In this document: piece after piece, positions 17,056-26,544 of the stretch | Layout: each line of letters begins with the position of its first letter | Position numbering within the stretch: position 1 is the stretch's first letter | Source of the DNA: Klebsiella pneumoniae | GTDB taxonomy: Bacteria; Pseudomonadota; Gammaproteobacteria; Pseudomonadales; UBA5518 | Assembly: GCA_945862145.1 (NCBI GenBank) | Contig: CAMAXE010000008.1 | Location: 62,001 to 126,000, forward strand | Length of the DNA stretch: 64,000 nt | Direction of reading: 5' to 3' | The notes under the pieces: generated by a model | What the model saw: the letters and a program-made list of their open reading frames with translations, nothing else | Database searches by the model: none | Told to the model about the DNA's origin: nothing | Made by a program: the position numbers and the translations under genes

Positions 17056-18972
17056 ATGCCCACCATTCGCCAACGCATCCGTTTTTCCGGCCGCATCGCG
17101 GGCGCCGTCCTTGCCCTGCTGAGTCCGCTGCTCCTTGCGGCACCCTTGCCCGATGTGGAGTGGCCGGTCTACGGCGGCGATCCCGGCGGCCAGAAATACT
17201 CGCCGCTTAACGATGTGAACCGCGACAACGTGGCGGCGCTGCGGCTCGCGTGGTCCTGGGAAACCGGCGAGCAGCCCAACCGCGAGTTCGTCACCTCGCC
17301 GGGGATGTTCGAGGCCACACCGTTGGTGGTCGATGGCGTGATGTATCTCAGCACGCCCTACAACCGGGTGGTAGCGCTGGATCCCGCCACCGGGCGCGAG
17401 CTCTGGGCCTACGACCCCGGTGCCTACCGGGCGGGGCAGCCACCGAACGGCACCGGCTTTGTGCACCGCGGCGTGGCGCTGTGGCGCGATGCCGCCAGCG
17501 GCAAACTGCGCGTCTTCATGAACTCGCGCGACCGCCTGCTCCAGCTCGATGCCGCCACCGGCACCCTCGTGAGCAGCTTTGGCGAGCAGGGCGCCGTGAA
17601 CCTGCTCGATGGCCTGCAGTGGCCGGTCAATCCGCGCCACTACACCAACACCTCGCCGCCGCTGGTGTGGCGCGATCTGGTGATTCTCGGCAACGGCGTG
17701 GCCGACCGGCTGGTGTATCCGCGCGATCCGCCCGGTGATGTGCGGGCCTTCGATGCCCGCACGGGCAAGCCGGTGTGGAGCTTCCACACGGTGCCGCGCG
17801 CAGGCGAGCCCGGTGCCGAGACCTGGGGCAAGAACGCCAATACGCGCACCGGGCACGCCAATGTCTGGGCGCCCATGTCGGTGGACGAGGCGCGCGGGCT
17901 CGTCTATCTGCCGGTGGGCACGCCGAGCAACGATTTTTATGGCGGCAACCGGCCGGGCTCGAACCTCTACGCCGACTCGCTGGTGTGCCTGGACGCGGCC
18001 ACCGGCAAGCGCGTGTGGCACCAGCAGTTGATTCATCACGGGCTGTGGGACTACGACCCGCCCGCGCCGCCCTCGCTCGTCACCCTGACCCTCGACGGAC
18101 AGCGCGTGGATGCGGTGGTGCAACTCACCAAGCAGGGCTTCGTGTTCGTGTTCGACCGGGTGACGGGCAAGCCACTCTATCCCGTGGAAGAGCGCCCCGT
18201 GCCTCCGAGCGACGCGCCCGGCGAGAGCGCCTGGCCCACGCAGCCCTTTTCTACCGGACTGCCTCCGTTGGTGCCGCAGGGCGTGACCCTTGAGGACGCC
18301 ACGGATCTCACGCCCGAGCTGCACGCCGAGGCTGTGGCAGTCTTGCAGAAAGCCCGTCTCGGGCCGCTGTTCACCCCGCCCAGCCAGCAGGGTACGGTGC
18401 AGCGTCCGGGCCTGATCGGTGGTGCGACCTGGGGCGGTGGCGCTTTCGACCCCGACACGGGGGTGATCTACACCAAGGTGAACAACTCGCCCGAGATCAT
18501 TTATCCGGATCTCACGGATGCCGAGGGCAATGTGCCTGAGGTGGGCCCCAACGATGCCCCCGCCATCTCGCTTTATCTGAAGCATCGCATCCCGGTGCTG
18601 AAGCCGCCTTATGCCTTCCTCGATGCACTGGACCTGAACGCCGGGCGCATGCTCTGGCAACTGCCCTTCGGCGATGACGCCAGGATCCGCGCCCATCGGG
18701 CGCTGGCCGGTGCCAAGCTGCCGGCCAAGCTGGGAGCGGTGGGCTCGGCCGGTGTGCTGGTGACCAAGGGCGGTTTTGTCTTTGGCGGCGGTGGTGACAC
18801 GGCGGTGCACGCGGTGGATGCGCGCACCGGCGCGGATCTGTGGAGCTACCCGACTGGCGAACTCGTCACCAACGGCACGCCCATGAGTTATCGGGTCGGG
18901 GGGCGGCAGTTCCTGGTGATCGCGGTGGGCGGTCCGGGCCCGGGTGCTCGCTTGCTGGCTTTTTCGCTGTGA
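17056..18972 (+). CDS. PQQ-dependent dehydrogenase
   Basis: The ATG at 17056 is preferred over the GTG at 17041 because AGAGGAG lies between them at correct spacing. The 638-residue protein has a signal peptide (MPTIRQRIRFSGRIAGAVLA). It then shows the eight-bladed propeller pattern: DVEWPVYGGDPGGQKYSPL, DPATGRELWAYDPG, repeated DAATGxxVW elements, HANVWAPMSVDEARGLVYLP and HHGLWDYDPP. This is the quinoprotein glucose/alcohol dehydrogenase family in its soluble, membrane-helix-free form. It acts in the periplasm and needs PQQ and calcium. The stop overlaps the start of a small cytochrome c gene (GTGA), the likely electron acceptor. The substrate, a sugar, alcohol or sterol-type hydroxyl, cannot be told. 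Confidence 0.9.
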   Translation: MPTIRQRIRFSGRIAGAVLALLSPLLLAAPLPDVEWPVYGGDPGGQKYSPLNDVNRDNVAALRLAWSWETGEQPNREFVTSPGMFEATPLVVDGVMYLSTPYNRVVALDPATGRELWAYDPGAYRAGQPPNGTGFVHRGVALWRDAASGKLRVFMNSRDRLLQLDAATGTLVSSFGEQGAVNLLDGLQWPVNPRHYTNTSPPLVWRDLVILGNGVADRLVYPRDPPGDVRAFDARTGKPVWSFHTVPRAGEPGAETWGKNANTRTGHANVWAPMSVDEARGLVYLPVGTPSNDFYGGNRPGSNLYADSLVCLDAATGKRVWHQQLIHHGLWDYDPPAPPSLVTLTLDGQRVDAVVQLTKQGFVFVFDRVTGKPLYPVEERPVPPSDAPGESAWPTQPFSTGLPPLVPQGVTLEDATDLTPELHAEAVAVLQKARLGPLFTPPSQQGTVQRPGLIGGATWGGGAFDPDTGVIYTKVNNSPEIIYPDLTDAEGNVPEVGPNDAPAISLYLKHRIPVLKPPYAFLDALDLNAGRMLWQLPFGDDARIRAHRALAGAKLPAKLGAVGSAGVLVTKGGFVFGGGGDTAVHAVDARTGADLWSYPTGELVTNGTPMSYRVGGRQFLVIAVGGPGPGARLLAFSL

Positions 18973-19247
18973 GGCGCAGCGCCGCCTGGCTGGCGGGTGT
19001 GTTGGCTCTGGCCGCGCAGGCTGCCGAGCAGTCTGTGTGGCCCGAGGGCGAGGGCCGTGCGATCGCCGAGCGCGCCTGCAGCCAGTGTCACGATCCGGTG
19101 GTCATTACCGCCTCGCGCCTAAGCGCGGGTCAGTGGTCGGCGCGGGTCGATGCGATGCTGGCTAAGGGCGCCAAGGTGGGCGACGATGAGATCGACCCAC
19201 TGATCGAGTATCTGGCGACGCACTTCGGGCCTGCGTCGCCGCGCTGA
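18969..19247 (+). CDS. small monohaem cytochrome c
   Basis: A 92-residue protein starting at GTG 18969, coupled to the PQQ dehydrogenase by a 4-base overlap. The leader (VRRSAAWLAGVLALAAQAAE) is a signal peptide. The haem site is CSQCH at residues 37-41. The C-terminal pattern DDEIDPLIEYLATHFGP is typical of short c-type cytochromes attached to quinoprotein dehydrogenases. It should accept electrons from the dehydrogenase in the periplasm and pass them to an oxidase. The ORF-track entry from 18840 is too long at the 5' end. Confidence 0.88.
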   Translation: MRRSAAWLAGVLALAAQAAEQSVWPEGEGRAIAERACSQCHDPVVITASRLSAGQWSARVDAMLAKGAKVGDDEIDPLIEYLATHFGPASPR

Positions 19248-19296
19248 TGCAACGGCCCTGTTTTCACTCTGTCACAGCAACCAAAAGGAGTCCTGT

Positions 19297-19473
19297 ATGC
19301 CGGTAATCCACGTCGAACTCTGGAAAGGCAAGCCGCCGGAAGCCCGCAACGCCCTCGCCGAGGCCATCACGGCCGCAGCGGTGAAGCACCTCGAGATTCC
19401 TCCGGAGGTGGTCACGATCATCTTCAACGAGATCGAGAAGCCCGACTGGTATATCGCCGGCAAACCCTCCTGA
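19297..19473 (+). CDS. 4-oxalocrotonate tautomerase family protein
   Basis: A 58-codon gene missed by the ORF track. AAAAGGAG stands before ATG 19297. The protein begins MPVIHVELWKGK; Pro2 becomes the N-terminal catalytic proline after Met removal, the hallmark of 4-OT. The rest (ALAEAITAAAVKHLEIPPEV, then TIIFNEI) keeps the family helix and strand, and the length is standard for 4-OT (about 60). These hexameric enzymes isomerise 2-hydroxymuconate-type products of meta-cleavage, which fits the extradiol dioxygenase further downstream. Arg residues normally at positions 11 and 39 appear replaced (Lys11), so activity may differ. A REP array begins about 15 bases after the stop. Confidence 0.85.
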   Translation: MPVIHVELWKGKPPEARNALAEAITAAAVKHLEIPPEVVTIIFNEIEKPDWYIAGKPS

Positions 19474-19488
19474 GGGGCTGCGTGGGGT

Positions 19489-19870
19489 CGCGGGTGAGGC
19501 GTGATCCTGGGCGGGGGAATGATCGCGGGCATGGCCCGCTCCTACCTGGGGGGGATCGCGGGTGAGGCGTGATCCTGCTCGGGGGAATGATCGCGGGCAT
19601 GGCCCGCTCCTACCGGGGGAGGGTCGCGGGTGTGGCCCGCTCCTACCTGGGGAATGATCGCGGGCATGGCCCGCTCCTACCTGGGGGGGATCGCGGGCAT
19701 GGCCCGCTCCTACCTGGGGGGGATCGCGGGTGTGGCCCGCTCCTACCTGGGGAGGATCGCGGGTGTGGCCCGCTCCTACCTGGGGAGGATCGCGGGCATG
19801 GCCCGCTCCTACCTGGGGGCGGTGCGCTGGGTGATTGCGTAGGAGCGCGCCATGCGCGCGACCCAGCGGT
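19489..19870. repeat. tandem REP array, ~33 bp period
   Basis: Roughly eight head-to-tail copies of a REP element in one orientation (TCGCGGGCATGGCCCGCTCC followed by TACCTGGGG), closing with one inverted copy GTAGGAGCGCGCCATGCGCG near 19840. The cleanest central copies repeat every 33 bases. Because 33 is a multiple of three, every frame stays open and yields fake 11-residue peptide repeats (MARSYLGGIAG, PQVGAGHARDP). A further degenerate copy sits near 19930. The remaining bases up to 20,114 hold only the leader of fusA. Confidence 0.92.
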
Positions 19871-20114
19871 GCCGTGGACTTTAGGGGCTGCAGGCCTTCT
19901 GAACACAGGGCTTTGTGACAGTTGCAGTGGCGGGCCGCGCCCGCGACGGCCCCTACCCCCTCGGGAATAGCCAAGTTCTGCCGAGCCTTGGTCTTGATCC
20001 GGCTTGGACTATCCAGATAAATTGCGCGCTCATTTTTGCAGGCCCGTAGCCTGCCGGGACGGCCACGCCGCTCCGATGTGCCGGTTTCCCCGACCTCTTC
20101 TACAGGACACGATT

Positions 20115-22244
20115 GTGGCAAGGCAGAAAGAACTCAAGCTCTATCGCAACATCGGCATCATCGCGCACATCGATGCCGGCAAGACCACGACCACCGAGCG
20201 GGTCCTCTACTACACCGGCCGCAAGCACCAGATCATCGAGGTGCACGACACCAAGGATGGCAAGGGCAGCACCACCACCGACTACCTCGAGCAAGAGCGC
20301 AAGCGCGGGATCACGATCCAGAGCGCGGCGGTTTCCACCGAGTGGAAGGGTTACCAGATCAACGTCATCGACACCCCCGGTCACGTCGATTTCACCATCG
20401 AAGTGAACCGCAGCCTCCGCGTACTCGACGGCGCCGTGGTGGTCTTCGACGGCGTAGCCGGCGTGGAGCCGCAGACCGAGACCAACTGGCGCCTCGCCAA
20501 CCAGTACAACGTTCCCCGTATCTGCTACATCAACAAGATGGACCGCATGGGGGCCAACTTCGGCCACTGCGTGAAGGGCATCCGCGAGCGTCTCGGCGCC
20601 AACGCGCTGCTCTGCCAGATCCCCATCGGCAGCCACGACGAGTTCGTGGGCATGGTCGATCTGGTCGCCGGCGTGGGTTATGTCTGGTCGGCTGACGACA
20701 AGGACAGCCCCTGGGAGACCGTCCCCATGGAAGGATTGCGCGAGCGCTTCACGTTCGCGTCCTCGGCCGACAACGAGTGGCTTTCTGACCTGCCGAAACT
20801 CCGTCAGAACATGCTCGAGACAGCGCTTGCCCTGGACGATGATGCGTTCATGCAGTATGTCGAGACCGGCGAATTCGACCCCGCCGTATTGAAGGAGTGC
20901 ATCCGCAAGGGCTCCGTTTCCGGGGCGCTGGTACCCGTGTTCTGCGGCTCCTCGTTCAAGAACAAGGGTGTGCAGCAGCTCCTCGACGCGGTCATCGACT
21001 ACCTGCCCTACCCGGGCCAGAACGGCGGCATCGCGCTGGTTGACGAGGACGGCAACGCCATCGGCGAGCAGGAAGTCCGCGACGACGCTCCGGCCCGCGC
21101 GCTGGCCTTCAAGGTCATCAACGACCAGTTCGGCTCACTCACCTTCATCCGCGTCTACTCGGGCGTGATCAAGAAGGGCGATGCGCTGATAAACGTCACG
21201 CGCGACAAGAAAGAGCGCGTAGGCCGTATCGTCGAGGTGCAGGCCAACCAGACCAAGGATATCGAGGAAGCACGGGCGGGTGATATCTGCGCCCTTGTGT
21301 CGATGCGCGACACCGAGACCGGCGACTCCCTCAGCGACCCTGCGCACCCGGCCTTGCTCGAGCGCATGCGCTTCCCCGACCCGGTGATCAGCGTGTCGGT
21401 CGAGCCCAAGACCCGTGGCGACCAGGACAAGATGTCTTCGGCGCTTTACAAGATGGCCAAGGCAGATCCCTCGCTGCGCCTCGAGGTCGATCACGAGACC
21501 GGTCAGACCGTACTTCGCGGCATGGGCGAGCTGCACCTCGAGGTCACCATCGACCGCATGCGTACCGAGCTTGGCGTGGAGGCCAACATGGGTAAGCCCA
21601 AGGTGAGCTTCCGCGAAGCCTTCGGCAGGTCCCTCGAACACATCTACACCCACAAGAAGCAGACCGGTGGTTCGGGTCAGTTCGCCGAGGTGAAGATCCG
21701 CTTCGAGCCGGGCGAAACAGGTTCGGGCGTGGAGTTCATCGATGAGGTCTCCGGCGGGCGTATCCCGCGCGAGTACATCCCGTCGGTCGAGCACGCGATC
21801 CGCACCGAGTGCAAGACCGGTCAGGTGGCGGGCTATGAGGTGGTCGACTTCAAGGCCTTCCTGCTCGATGGCAAATTCCACGAGGTTGACTCCTCGGCGC
21901 TCGCCTTCGAAATCGCAGGCCGTGCAGCCTTCCGCGAAGCCCACAGGCTCAGCAAGCCGAAGCTCCTCGAGCCGATGATGCGCATCGAGGTGGTGGTGGA
22001 TTCCGATTATCTGGGTGACGTGATCGGCGATATCAACCGTCGGCGTGGTCAGGTGGTGGAGCAGGGCCAGAAAGGCACCGCATCCTTTGTGCAGGGCTTT
22101 GTGCCGCTTGCCGAGATGTTTGGCTACATCAGCTTCCTGCGCTCGGCCACCAGCGGCCGCGGCACCTTCACCATGGAGTTTGATCGCTACTCCGAAGTGC
22201 CGACCAGCATGGTCGAGAAGATGATGGAGAAAGAGGGCCGCTAA
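20115..22244 (+). CDS. fusA: elongation factor G (stand-alone paralogue)
   Basis: The start is GTG 20115 ([15 protein letters not shown]); the track start adds 37 residues of REP-proximal sequence. 709 residues is normal for EF-G. G-domain motifs are complete: [19 protein letters not shown] (P-loop), RGITI (switch), DTPGHVDF and NKMD. Domain IV carries the [14 protein letters not shown] region, and domain V is present. EF-G drives translocation and ribosome recycling with GTP. The gene is not in the str operon (no rpsL, rpsG or tuf nearby), and the segment [20 protein letters not shown] differs from the usual EF-G reading. It may be a second EF-G copy, although the principal gene could be translocated here. 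Confidence 0.9.
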   Translation: MARQKELKLYRNIGIIAHIDAGKTTTTERVLYYTGRKHQIIEVHDTKDGKGSTTTDYLEQERKRGITIQSAAVSTEWKGYQINVIDTPGHVDFTIEVNRSLRVLDGAVVVFDGVAGVEPQTETNWRLANQYNVPRICYINKMDRMGANFGHCVKGIRERLGANALLCQIPIGSHDEFVGMVDLVAGVGYVWSADDKDSPWETVPMEGLRERFTFASSADNEWLSDLPKLRQNMLETALALDDDAFMQYVETGEFDPAVLKECIRKGSVSGALVPVFCGSSFKNKGVQQLLDAVIDYLPYPGQNGGIALVDEDGNAIGEQEVRDDAPARALAFKVINDQFGSLTFIRVYSGVIKKGDALINVTRDKKERVGRIVEVQANQTKDIEEARAGDICALVSMRDTETGDSLSDPAHPALLERMRFPDPVISVSVEPKTRGDQDKMSSALYKMAKADPSLRLEVDHETGQTVLRGMGELHLEVTIDRMRTELGVEANMGKPKVSFREAFGRSLEHIYTHKKQTGGSGQFAEVKIRFEPGETGSGVEFIDEVSGGRIPREYIPSVEHAIRTECKTGQVAGYEVVDFKAFLLDGKFHEVDSSALAFEIAGRAAFREAHRLSKPKLLEPMMRIEVVVDSDYLGDVIGDINRRRGQVVEQGQKGTASFVQGFVPLAEMFGYISFLRSATSGRGTFTMEFDRYSEVPTSMVEKMMEKEGR

Positions 22245-22263
22245 GCCCTCGAGTTCCGGCGGT

Positions 22264-22296
22264 GCCGGGCGTCCCTGCAGTCAGGGGCGCCCCGGC
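22264..22296. terminator. GC hairpin between convergent genes
   Basis: GCCGGGCGTCCCTG and CAGGGGCGCCCCGGC form a long stem with a 4-base loop directly after fusA and before the convergent thiolase gene. There is no T-run, so it may be a bidirectional or Rho-assisted terminator or a 3' stabiliser. Confidence 0.45.
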
Positions 22297-22358
22297 TCCA
22301 CGGTGCCTTGATCCCCCCGCAGCCCTGCTGGCCAGCGCGTGTTTCCCCCGTTTGATCC

Positions 22359-23555
22359 CTACAGCCGCCCCAGAATAGCGATTGCCGCCAGGCAGTTGTA
22401 GGGCACGCCACCCAGGTTGTGGCTGAGTCCCAGTACCGGATCCTTCAGTTGCCGCTTGCCGGCGCGTCCGAGCAGCTGCAGGTAGTTCTCGTAGGCCATC
22501 CTGAGGCCCGTCGCGCCGATGGGGTGACCGAAGCATTTGAGGCCACCGTCGATCTGGCAGGGCAGGCCGCCATCGGCATCGAAGAAGCCGTCCATGATGT
22601 CCTTCACCGCGCCGCCATCGGGCGAGATGCCCAGGTCCTCCATGGTCACCAGTTCGGTGATCGAGAAGCAGTCGTGCACCTCCATCATGCTGATCTCCTT
22701 GCGGGGATTGCGTACGCCGGCCTCCGCATAGGCTTTGGCGGCGGCGATGCGCGTGTTGGCGACGTAGCTCCCGTCCCAATCCGCAGTGCCGATTTCCAGC
22801 CCCGCGCTCAAGGAGAGCTGCAGCGCCTTGATCGTGACGATGTCGTGCTTGCCGAGAGAGCGGGCGATCTCCGGGGTCGTGACGATGGCGCAGGCGGCGC
22901 CGTCGCTCACGCCACAGCAGTCGTAGACCCCCAGCGGATCGGCGATCAGCGGGGCGTTCAGGATGGTGTCCAGATCGACTTCTTTCTGCAGGTGCGCCTT
23001 GGGGTTACGCGCCCCGTTCTGGTGGCTTTTCCAGGACACCCGGGCCATCGCCATCTTCAGGTCCTCGCGCGAGACGCCGTAGCGTGCGCGGTAGCCCGCG
23101 GCCAGTTGCGCGAAGCCGCCGGGCGCGGTGGATGCGGGGAGGATCAGGTCGTTCAACGTGCCGCGGGTGCCGGTCGGCAGGCCGCCGTAACCCGTGTCCT
23201 TCAGCTTTTCCGCGCCGATCGCGAGCGCGATGTCGACCACACCGGCGGCCACCGCATAGGTCGCGCCGCGCAGTGCTTCGGTGCCGGTAGCGCACATGTT
23301 CTCTACCCGCGTGAAGGGGATGCCCCCCATGCGCAGCGCCGTGGTGGCCGGAATGGCCGAGGTGCCCACGTTGACCCGGTCAACGGCAGAGCCGTACCAG
23401 CCGGCCTCGATCCGGCTCTTCTCGATGCCGGCGTCGGCCAGCGCCTCCTGGAAGGCCTCGTTCAGCAGATGCTCGGTGCCGCAATCCCAGCGCTCCCCGA
23501 ATTTCGAGCAGCCCATGCCGATGATCGCGACCTTGTCCTTGATGCCAGTTGCCAT
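22359..23555 (-). CDS. SCP-x type thiolase with intact catalytic residues
   Basis: 398 residues from ATG 23555 (MATGIKDKVAIIGMG); the track ORF adds 147 spurious codons. The nucleophile is present as ENMCATGTEAL (Cys88), and GHPIGATG supplies the second active-site His. HDCFSITELVTMEDLG is the lipid-transfer thiolase signature. It should cleave or form a C-C bond in an acyl-CoA. The upstream gene (19 bases away, same strand) encodes an HMG-CoA-synthase-like/DUF35 fusion. Thiolase, HMGCS and DUF35 form a complex in archaea, so the two may form a similar channeling pair here. It differs from the two thiolase-like proteins at 50783 and 56064, which lack the Cys. Confidence 0.88.
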   Translation of the reverse strand: MATGIKDKVAIIGMGCSKFGERWDCGTEHLLNEAFQEALADAGIEKSRIEAGWYGSAVDRVNVGTSAIPATTALRMGGIPFTRVENMCATGTEALRGATYAVAAGVVDIALAIGAEKLKDTGYGGLPTGTRGTLNDLILPASTAPGGFAQLAAGYRARYGVSREDLKMAMARVSWKSHQNGARNPKAHLQKEVDLDTILNAPLIADPLGVYDCCGVSDGAACAIVTTPEIARSLGKHDIVTIKALQLSLSAGLEIGTADWDGSYVANTRIAAAKAYAEAGVRNPRKEISMMEVHDCFSITELVTMEDLGISPDGGAVKDIMDGFFDADGGLPCQIDGGLKCFGHPIGATGLRMAYENYLQLLGRAGKRQLKDPVLGLSHNLGGVPYNCLAAIAILGRL

Positions 23556-23575
23556 GACGTGTCCTCGCGGCGGGT

Positions 23576-25015
23576 TCAGCCGGCCGGCGTTGCTTTCCAG
23601 AAGTAACGGTGATGATGACGCAGGCTGTCGCGATCCTTGATCCGGAACACCATGCGCAGCTGCAGGCCCACCTCGAATGTCTCGGGCACCACCTCGACCA
23701 TTTCCATCAGCGTGCGCGCACCGTTGTCGAATTGCACCAGCCCCATGTGCAGTGGCGGGGCCGGGTAGTACGCCAGCCAGTCGGCCGTGAAAGTGGCCAC
23801 ACGGGCGGGCTCGTCGGCCAGCGGCACCGGCGCCAGTGGCGCCACTGATCCGCAGCGCACGCAGGCGGCCATGCGCGGAAACTGCACCGTGTCGCAGGCG
23901 CTGCATTTGCCGCCGATGAAAGAGATGATCTGATCGCTCGCGCGGTAGAGCTGCGTCATCGAGGTCTTGGTGTCGAGTTCGGCGCGCATGCCCCAATCGA
24001 GTTCGATCTCACCGCTGAAGGAGAGCATCCGCGTGTAGCTGGTGTCGCTGAGGCCGTGCGCCAGAGCGCGGCTTACGCTCATGCCCGACTGATGGCTCGT
24101 GATGGCCGCCGTGGCCTCGAAGAGCAGTGCGTCGCAGCCGGCGCCGAAACCCACCACCAGTATGCGCTCACCCGGCTTGGCCGCTTCCAGCGCGAGCCCG
24201 AGCATCATCAGCGGGTGCGCAGCGCCCGTGTCGCCGCAACGCGCGGCCAGGTTGTCGACCACTGCATCGGCGCGAATCCCGAGCTTTCTGGCAACCGCTG
24301 GTGCCACGCCGGAAATCGTCGATGGCAGGCAGAAATAGCTGATATCGGCCGCGTTGATGCCGCTGGTTTGCAGCAGGCGCGAGACCACTCCGGGCACGAT
24401 CTTGAGATAGGCCTCGTCACGGACCCAGCGCTCCTCCCAGGCGTAGTCGTATTTCTGTCCCTCGCTGCGGAAATGATCGACAAACTGACTGATCGCCGAG
24501 GCGCTGCCGAGGTAGCGCGCGATCACCTCGCCCGCGCCCGTACGCACGGCCACAGCGCCCGCGCCGTACTGCATTTCCTGCGCGCTTGCCGGTTTGGCGC
24601 GGCGCTTGTCGACCGCCACCACGATGGTGTCGCCGCTGGCCGAGGACTCCAGCGCGCGAATCAGCGCCGAGGTGCCGCAGCGCAGCGAGCCGCCGGCATC
24701 CAGCGAGCCGATGTCGTGGGAGAGTCCTGATGCCGCGGCGATCAGGCTGGCGTTCTGCAGATCGGCGAAGGGCGCGGTGGTGGAGGCAAAGCTCAGCGCG
24801 GTGACGGGGTTCGCGCGCGCTCTGCGCAGGCAGGCGCGCACGGCGTCCACGCTCATGGTGATGGCGTCTTCATCCCAGCTGCAGAAGGCGCGCTCGCCCT
24901 TGCCTGCGGCTTTGAGTCCGGGCATCGCCCAGGCATGCGCTGCGGCAATGGAGGAGCGCGCCATGCGCAGGCGGGGGATGTAAGCCGCGTAAGAGGTGAT
25001 GCCTCGGTCGGACAT
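23576..25015 (-). CDS. HMG-CoA synthase-like protein fused to DUF35 zinc-ribbon/OB domain
   Basis: 479 residues from ATG 25015. Residues 1-345 follow the HMG-CoA synthase / ketoacyl synthase III fold: SWDEDAITMSVDAVR, SLRCGTSALIRALES (Cys113, likely nucleophile), YGAGAVAV, GDTGAAHPLMMLGLAL and GFGAGCDALLFE. Residues ~350-479 form a DUF35 unit with a rubredoxin-like zinc ribbon CSACDTVQFPRMAACVRC (Cys371, 374, 385, 388) and an OB fold. DUF35 normally tethers thiolase and HMGCS as a separate subunit; here it is fused. The thiolase gene follows directly. A role in acyl-CoA condensation or cleavage during steroid or terpenoid breakdown is plausible; mevalonate synthesis is unlikely in this context. 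Confidence 0.85.
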   Translation of the reverse strand: MSDRGITSYAAYIPRLRMARSSIAAAHAWAMPGLKAAGKGERAFCSWDEDAITMSVDAVRACLRRARANPVTALSFASTTAPFADLQNASLIAAASGLSHDIGSLDAGGSLRCGTSALIRALESSASGDTIVVAVDKRRAKPASAQEMQYGAGAVAVRTGAGEVIARYLGSASAISQFVDHFRSEGQKYDYAWEERWVRDEAYLKIVPGVVSRLLQTSGINAADISYFCLPSTISGVAPAVARKLGIRADAVVDNLAARCGDTGAAHPLMMLGLALEAAKPGERILVVGFGAGCDALLFEATAAITSHQSGMSVSRALAHGLSDTSYTRMLSFSGEIELDWGMRAELDTKTSMTQLYRASDQIISFIGGKCSACDTVQFPRMAACVRCGSVAPLAPVPLADEPARVATFTADWLAYYPAPPLHMGLVQFDNGARTLMEMVEVVPETFEVGLQLRMVFRIKDRDSLRHHHRYFWKATPAG

Positions 25016-25334
25016 TCAGTGGCTCCGTCAGCTGGGTTGCGGTGGATCGGATTGTTTCGGGATGCCTGCTTGGCCGGCGTATCGCGACTCGCGCGGCGGC
25101 ACGGGTTGCCATGGCAAACGCTGCCGGCGCATCATCCGGCGGCTGCGCCCCAGCGAGGCGTTGCTGCCGCCACCGTCTGTGCCGACTATCGCAGGGGCTC
25201 GCATCCGTCGTGTTGCGTCTGCTCGGCGAACGGCCGCAGCTTTCGGGGTCCCGGCAAGGGCAACCGGACTGTAGCATTCTTCGTTGCTCGATTCTTATTC
25301 GTGTCTGGCGCGCCCGAAATATGCAAGGAAACCG
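25016..25334. promoter_or_regulatory. divergent intergenic region
   Basis: The 319 bases between the HMGCS-like gene (minus) and the OYE reductase (plus) must hold both promoters. No clear operator or tRNA-like structure was seen. AAGGA before ATG 25335 is the ribosome site for the plus-strand gene. Confidence 0.4.
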
Positions 25335-26423
25335 ATGATGAGCCCTGTCCTTTTCACGCCGCTCAGAGCGGGCGAGCTGGCCTTGCCCAACCGCATCCTG
25401 ATGGCGCCACTGACCCGTGCGCGCGCCGGAGGCGAGCACCTACCCAACGCGCTGATGGTCCGTTACTACGCCCAGCGCGCCGGCGCCGGGCTGCTGATTA
25501 CCGAAGCCACCATGGTCGCGGCCGATGCCAGCGCCTTCGTCCAGGAGGCCGGGATTTTCGATGATCGCTGCGCCGCGGCCTGGCGCGTGGTGACCGATGC
25601 GGTGCACCGCCGGGGCGGGCGTATCGTCATGCAGCTCTGGCACCCGGGCCGTGCGGCGCACTCCGGTATCAACGCAGGCAGCCAGCCGATCTCGAGTACT
25701 GGCCGTGCCATTCGCAATGACACCATTCACCTCCCCGGTCTCGGCGCGCAGCCCTACGAGATCCCCCGCCGTCTGGCGACAGACGAGCTGCCGGGCGTCA
25801 TCAAGGCCTTTGGTGATGCCGCGCGGCGCGCCAGGGAGGCGGGTTTTGACGGGGTACAGATCCACGGTGCCCACGGGTATCTGATCGATCAGTTCCTGCG
25901 CGACAGCGTGAACGACCGCAGCGATGCCTACGGCGGGTCCATCGCCAACCGGGCGCGTTTGCTGCTCGAGGTCCTGGACGCGAGCATCGAGGCTTTCGGC
26001 GCGGGGCGCGTCGGGGTGCGGCTTTCGCCGCTGGTCGATTACAACGATGTTGCGGACTCAGACCCCGCTGCGCTCCTCAGCTGGCTCGCGCCCGAGTTCG
26101 AGCGCCGCGGGCTTGCCTTCGTGGAACTGCGTCACGGCATGCACACGACCCCGGGGGAACAAGCCCTCGCGCGGGTGTTTCGCGATCACTACCGCGGCGC
26201 ACTGGTGCTTAACGGTGGCTTCGACCAGGCGAGCGGGGCGGCGGCTATCGACAGCGGACTTGCCGATGCCATCGCCTACGGTAAGGCCTTTATCGCAAAC
26301 CCCGATCTGGTCACGCGTTTTGCCGCCGGCGCGCCGTTGAATCCCCTCGATCCGACCACTCTCTATGGCGGGGGAGCCCACGGCTACACGGACTATCCGA
26401 GCCTTGCCGGCGACGATGCCTGA
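25335..26423 (+). CDS. Old Yellow Enzyme family flavin reductase
   Basis: 362 residues from ATG 25335 (an adjacent ATG at 25338 is equally possible) after AAGGA. FMN-barrel features are clear: LPNRILMAPLTRARAG, GRIVMQLWHPGRAAHS (flavin-binding region) and VQIHGAHGYLIDQFL (substrate-binding His with downstream Tyr), followed by SDAYGGS. Length and order match NemA-like alkene reductases that reduce activated C=C bonds with NAD(P)H. In steroid and terpenoid degraders, such enzymes reduce enone rings. It heads a plus-strand run with crotonase, extradiol dioxygenase, thioesterase, SDR and permease. It lies divergent to the thiolase pair. The exact substrate is unknown. Confidence 0.88.
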   Translation: MMSPVLFTPLRAGELALPNRILMAPLTRARAGGEHLPNALMVRYYAQRAGAGLLITEATMVAADASAFVQEAGIFDDRCAAAWRVVTDAVHRRGGRIVMQLWHPGRAAHSGINAGSQPISSTGRAIRNDTIHLPGLGAQPYEIPRRLATDELPGVIKAFGDAARRAREAGFDGVQIHGAHGYLIDQFLRDSVNDRSDAYGGSIANRARLLLEVLDASIEAFGAGRVGVRLSPLVDYNDVADSDPAALLSWLAPEFERRGLAFVELRHGMHTTPGEQALARVFRDHYRGALVLNGGFDQASGAAAIDSGLADAIAYGKAFIANPDLVTRFAAGAPLNPLDPTTLYGGGAHGYTDYPSLAGDDA

Positions 26424-26544
26424 GACGCCGGGCTAACGTGAGTTGCAATCGAGCCGCGAGACCAACATCCTGAGTGTTGCGGGTACAGCCCGGGCATCAC
26501 GCGTACTATCGACAGCCAGCATTTTCCAGGGAGCCGCCGCACGC

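Noticed and set aside
17026-18810. 594-codon minus-strand ORF opposite the PQQ dehydrogenase
   Set aside because: Antisense shadow with His/Arg-rich composition; the plus strand has propeller motifs.
19489-19870. Possible CRISPR array
   Set aside because: Units are contiguous palindromes with no unique spacers of regular length, and no cas genes are present.
19264-20121. Minus-strand 285-codon ORF with 11-residue repeats
   Set aside because: Pure product of the 33-bp REP array; composition follows the palindrome and the overlapping 4-OT gene is on the other strand.
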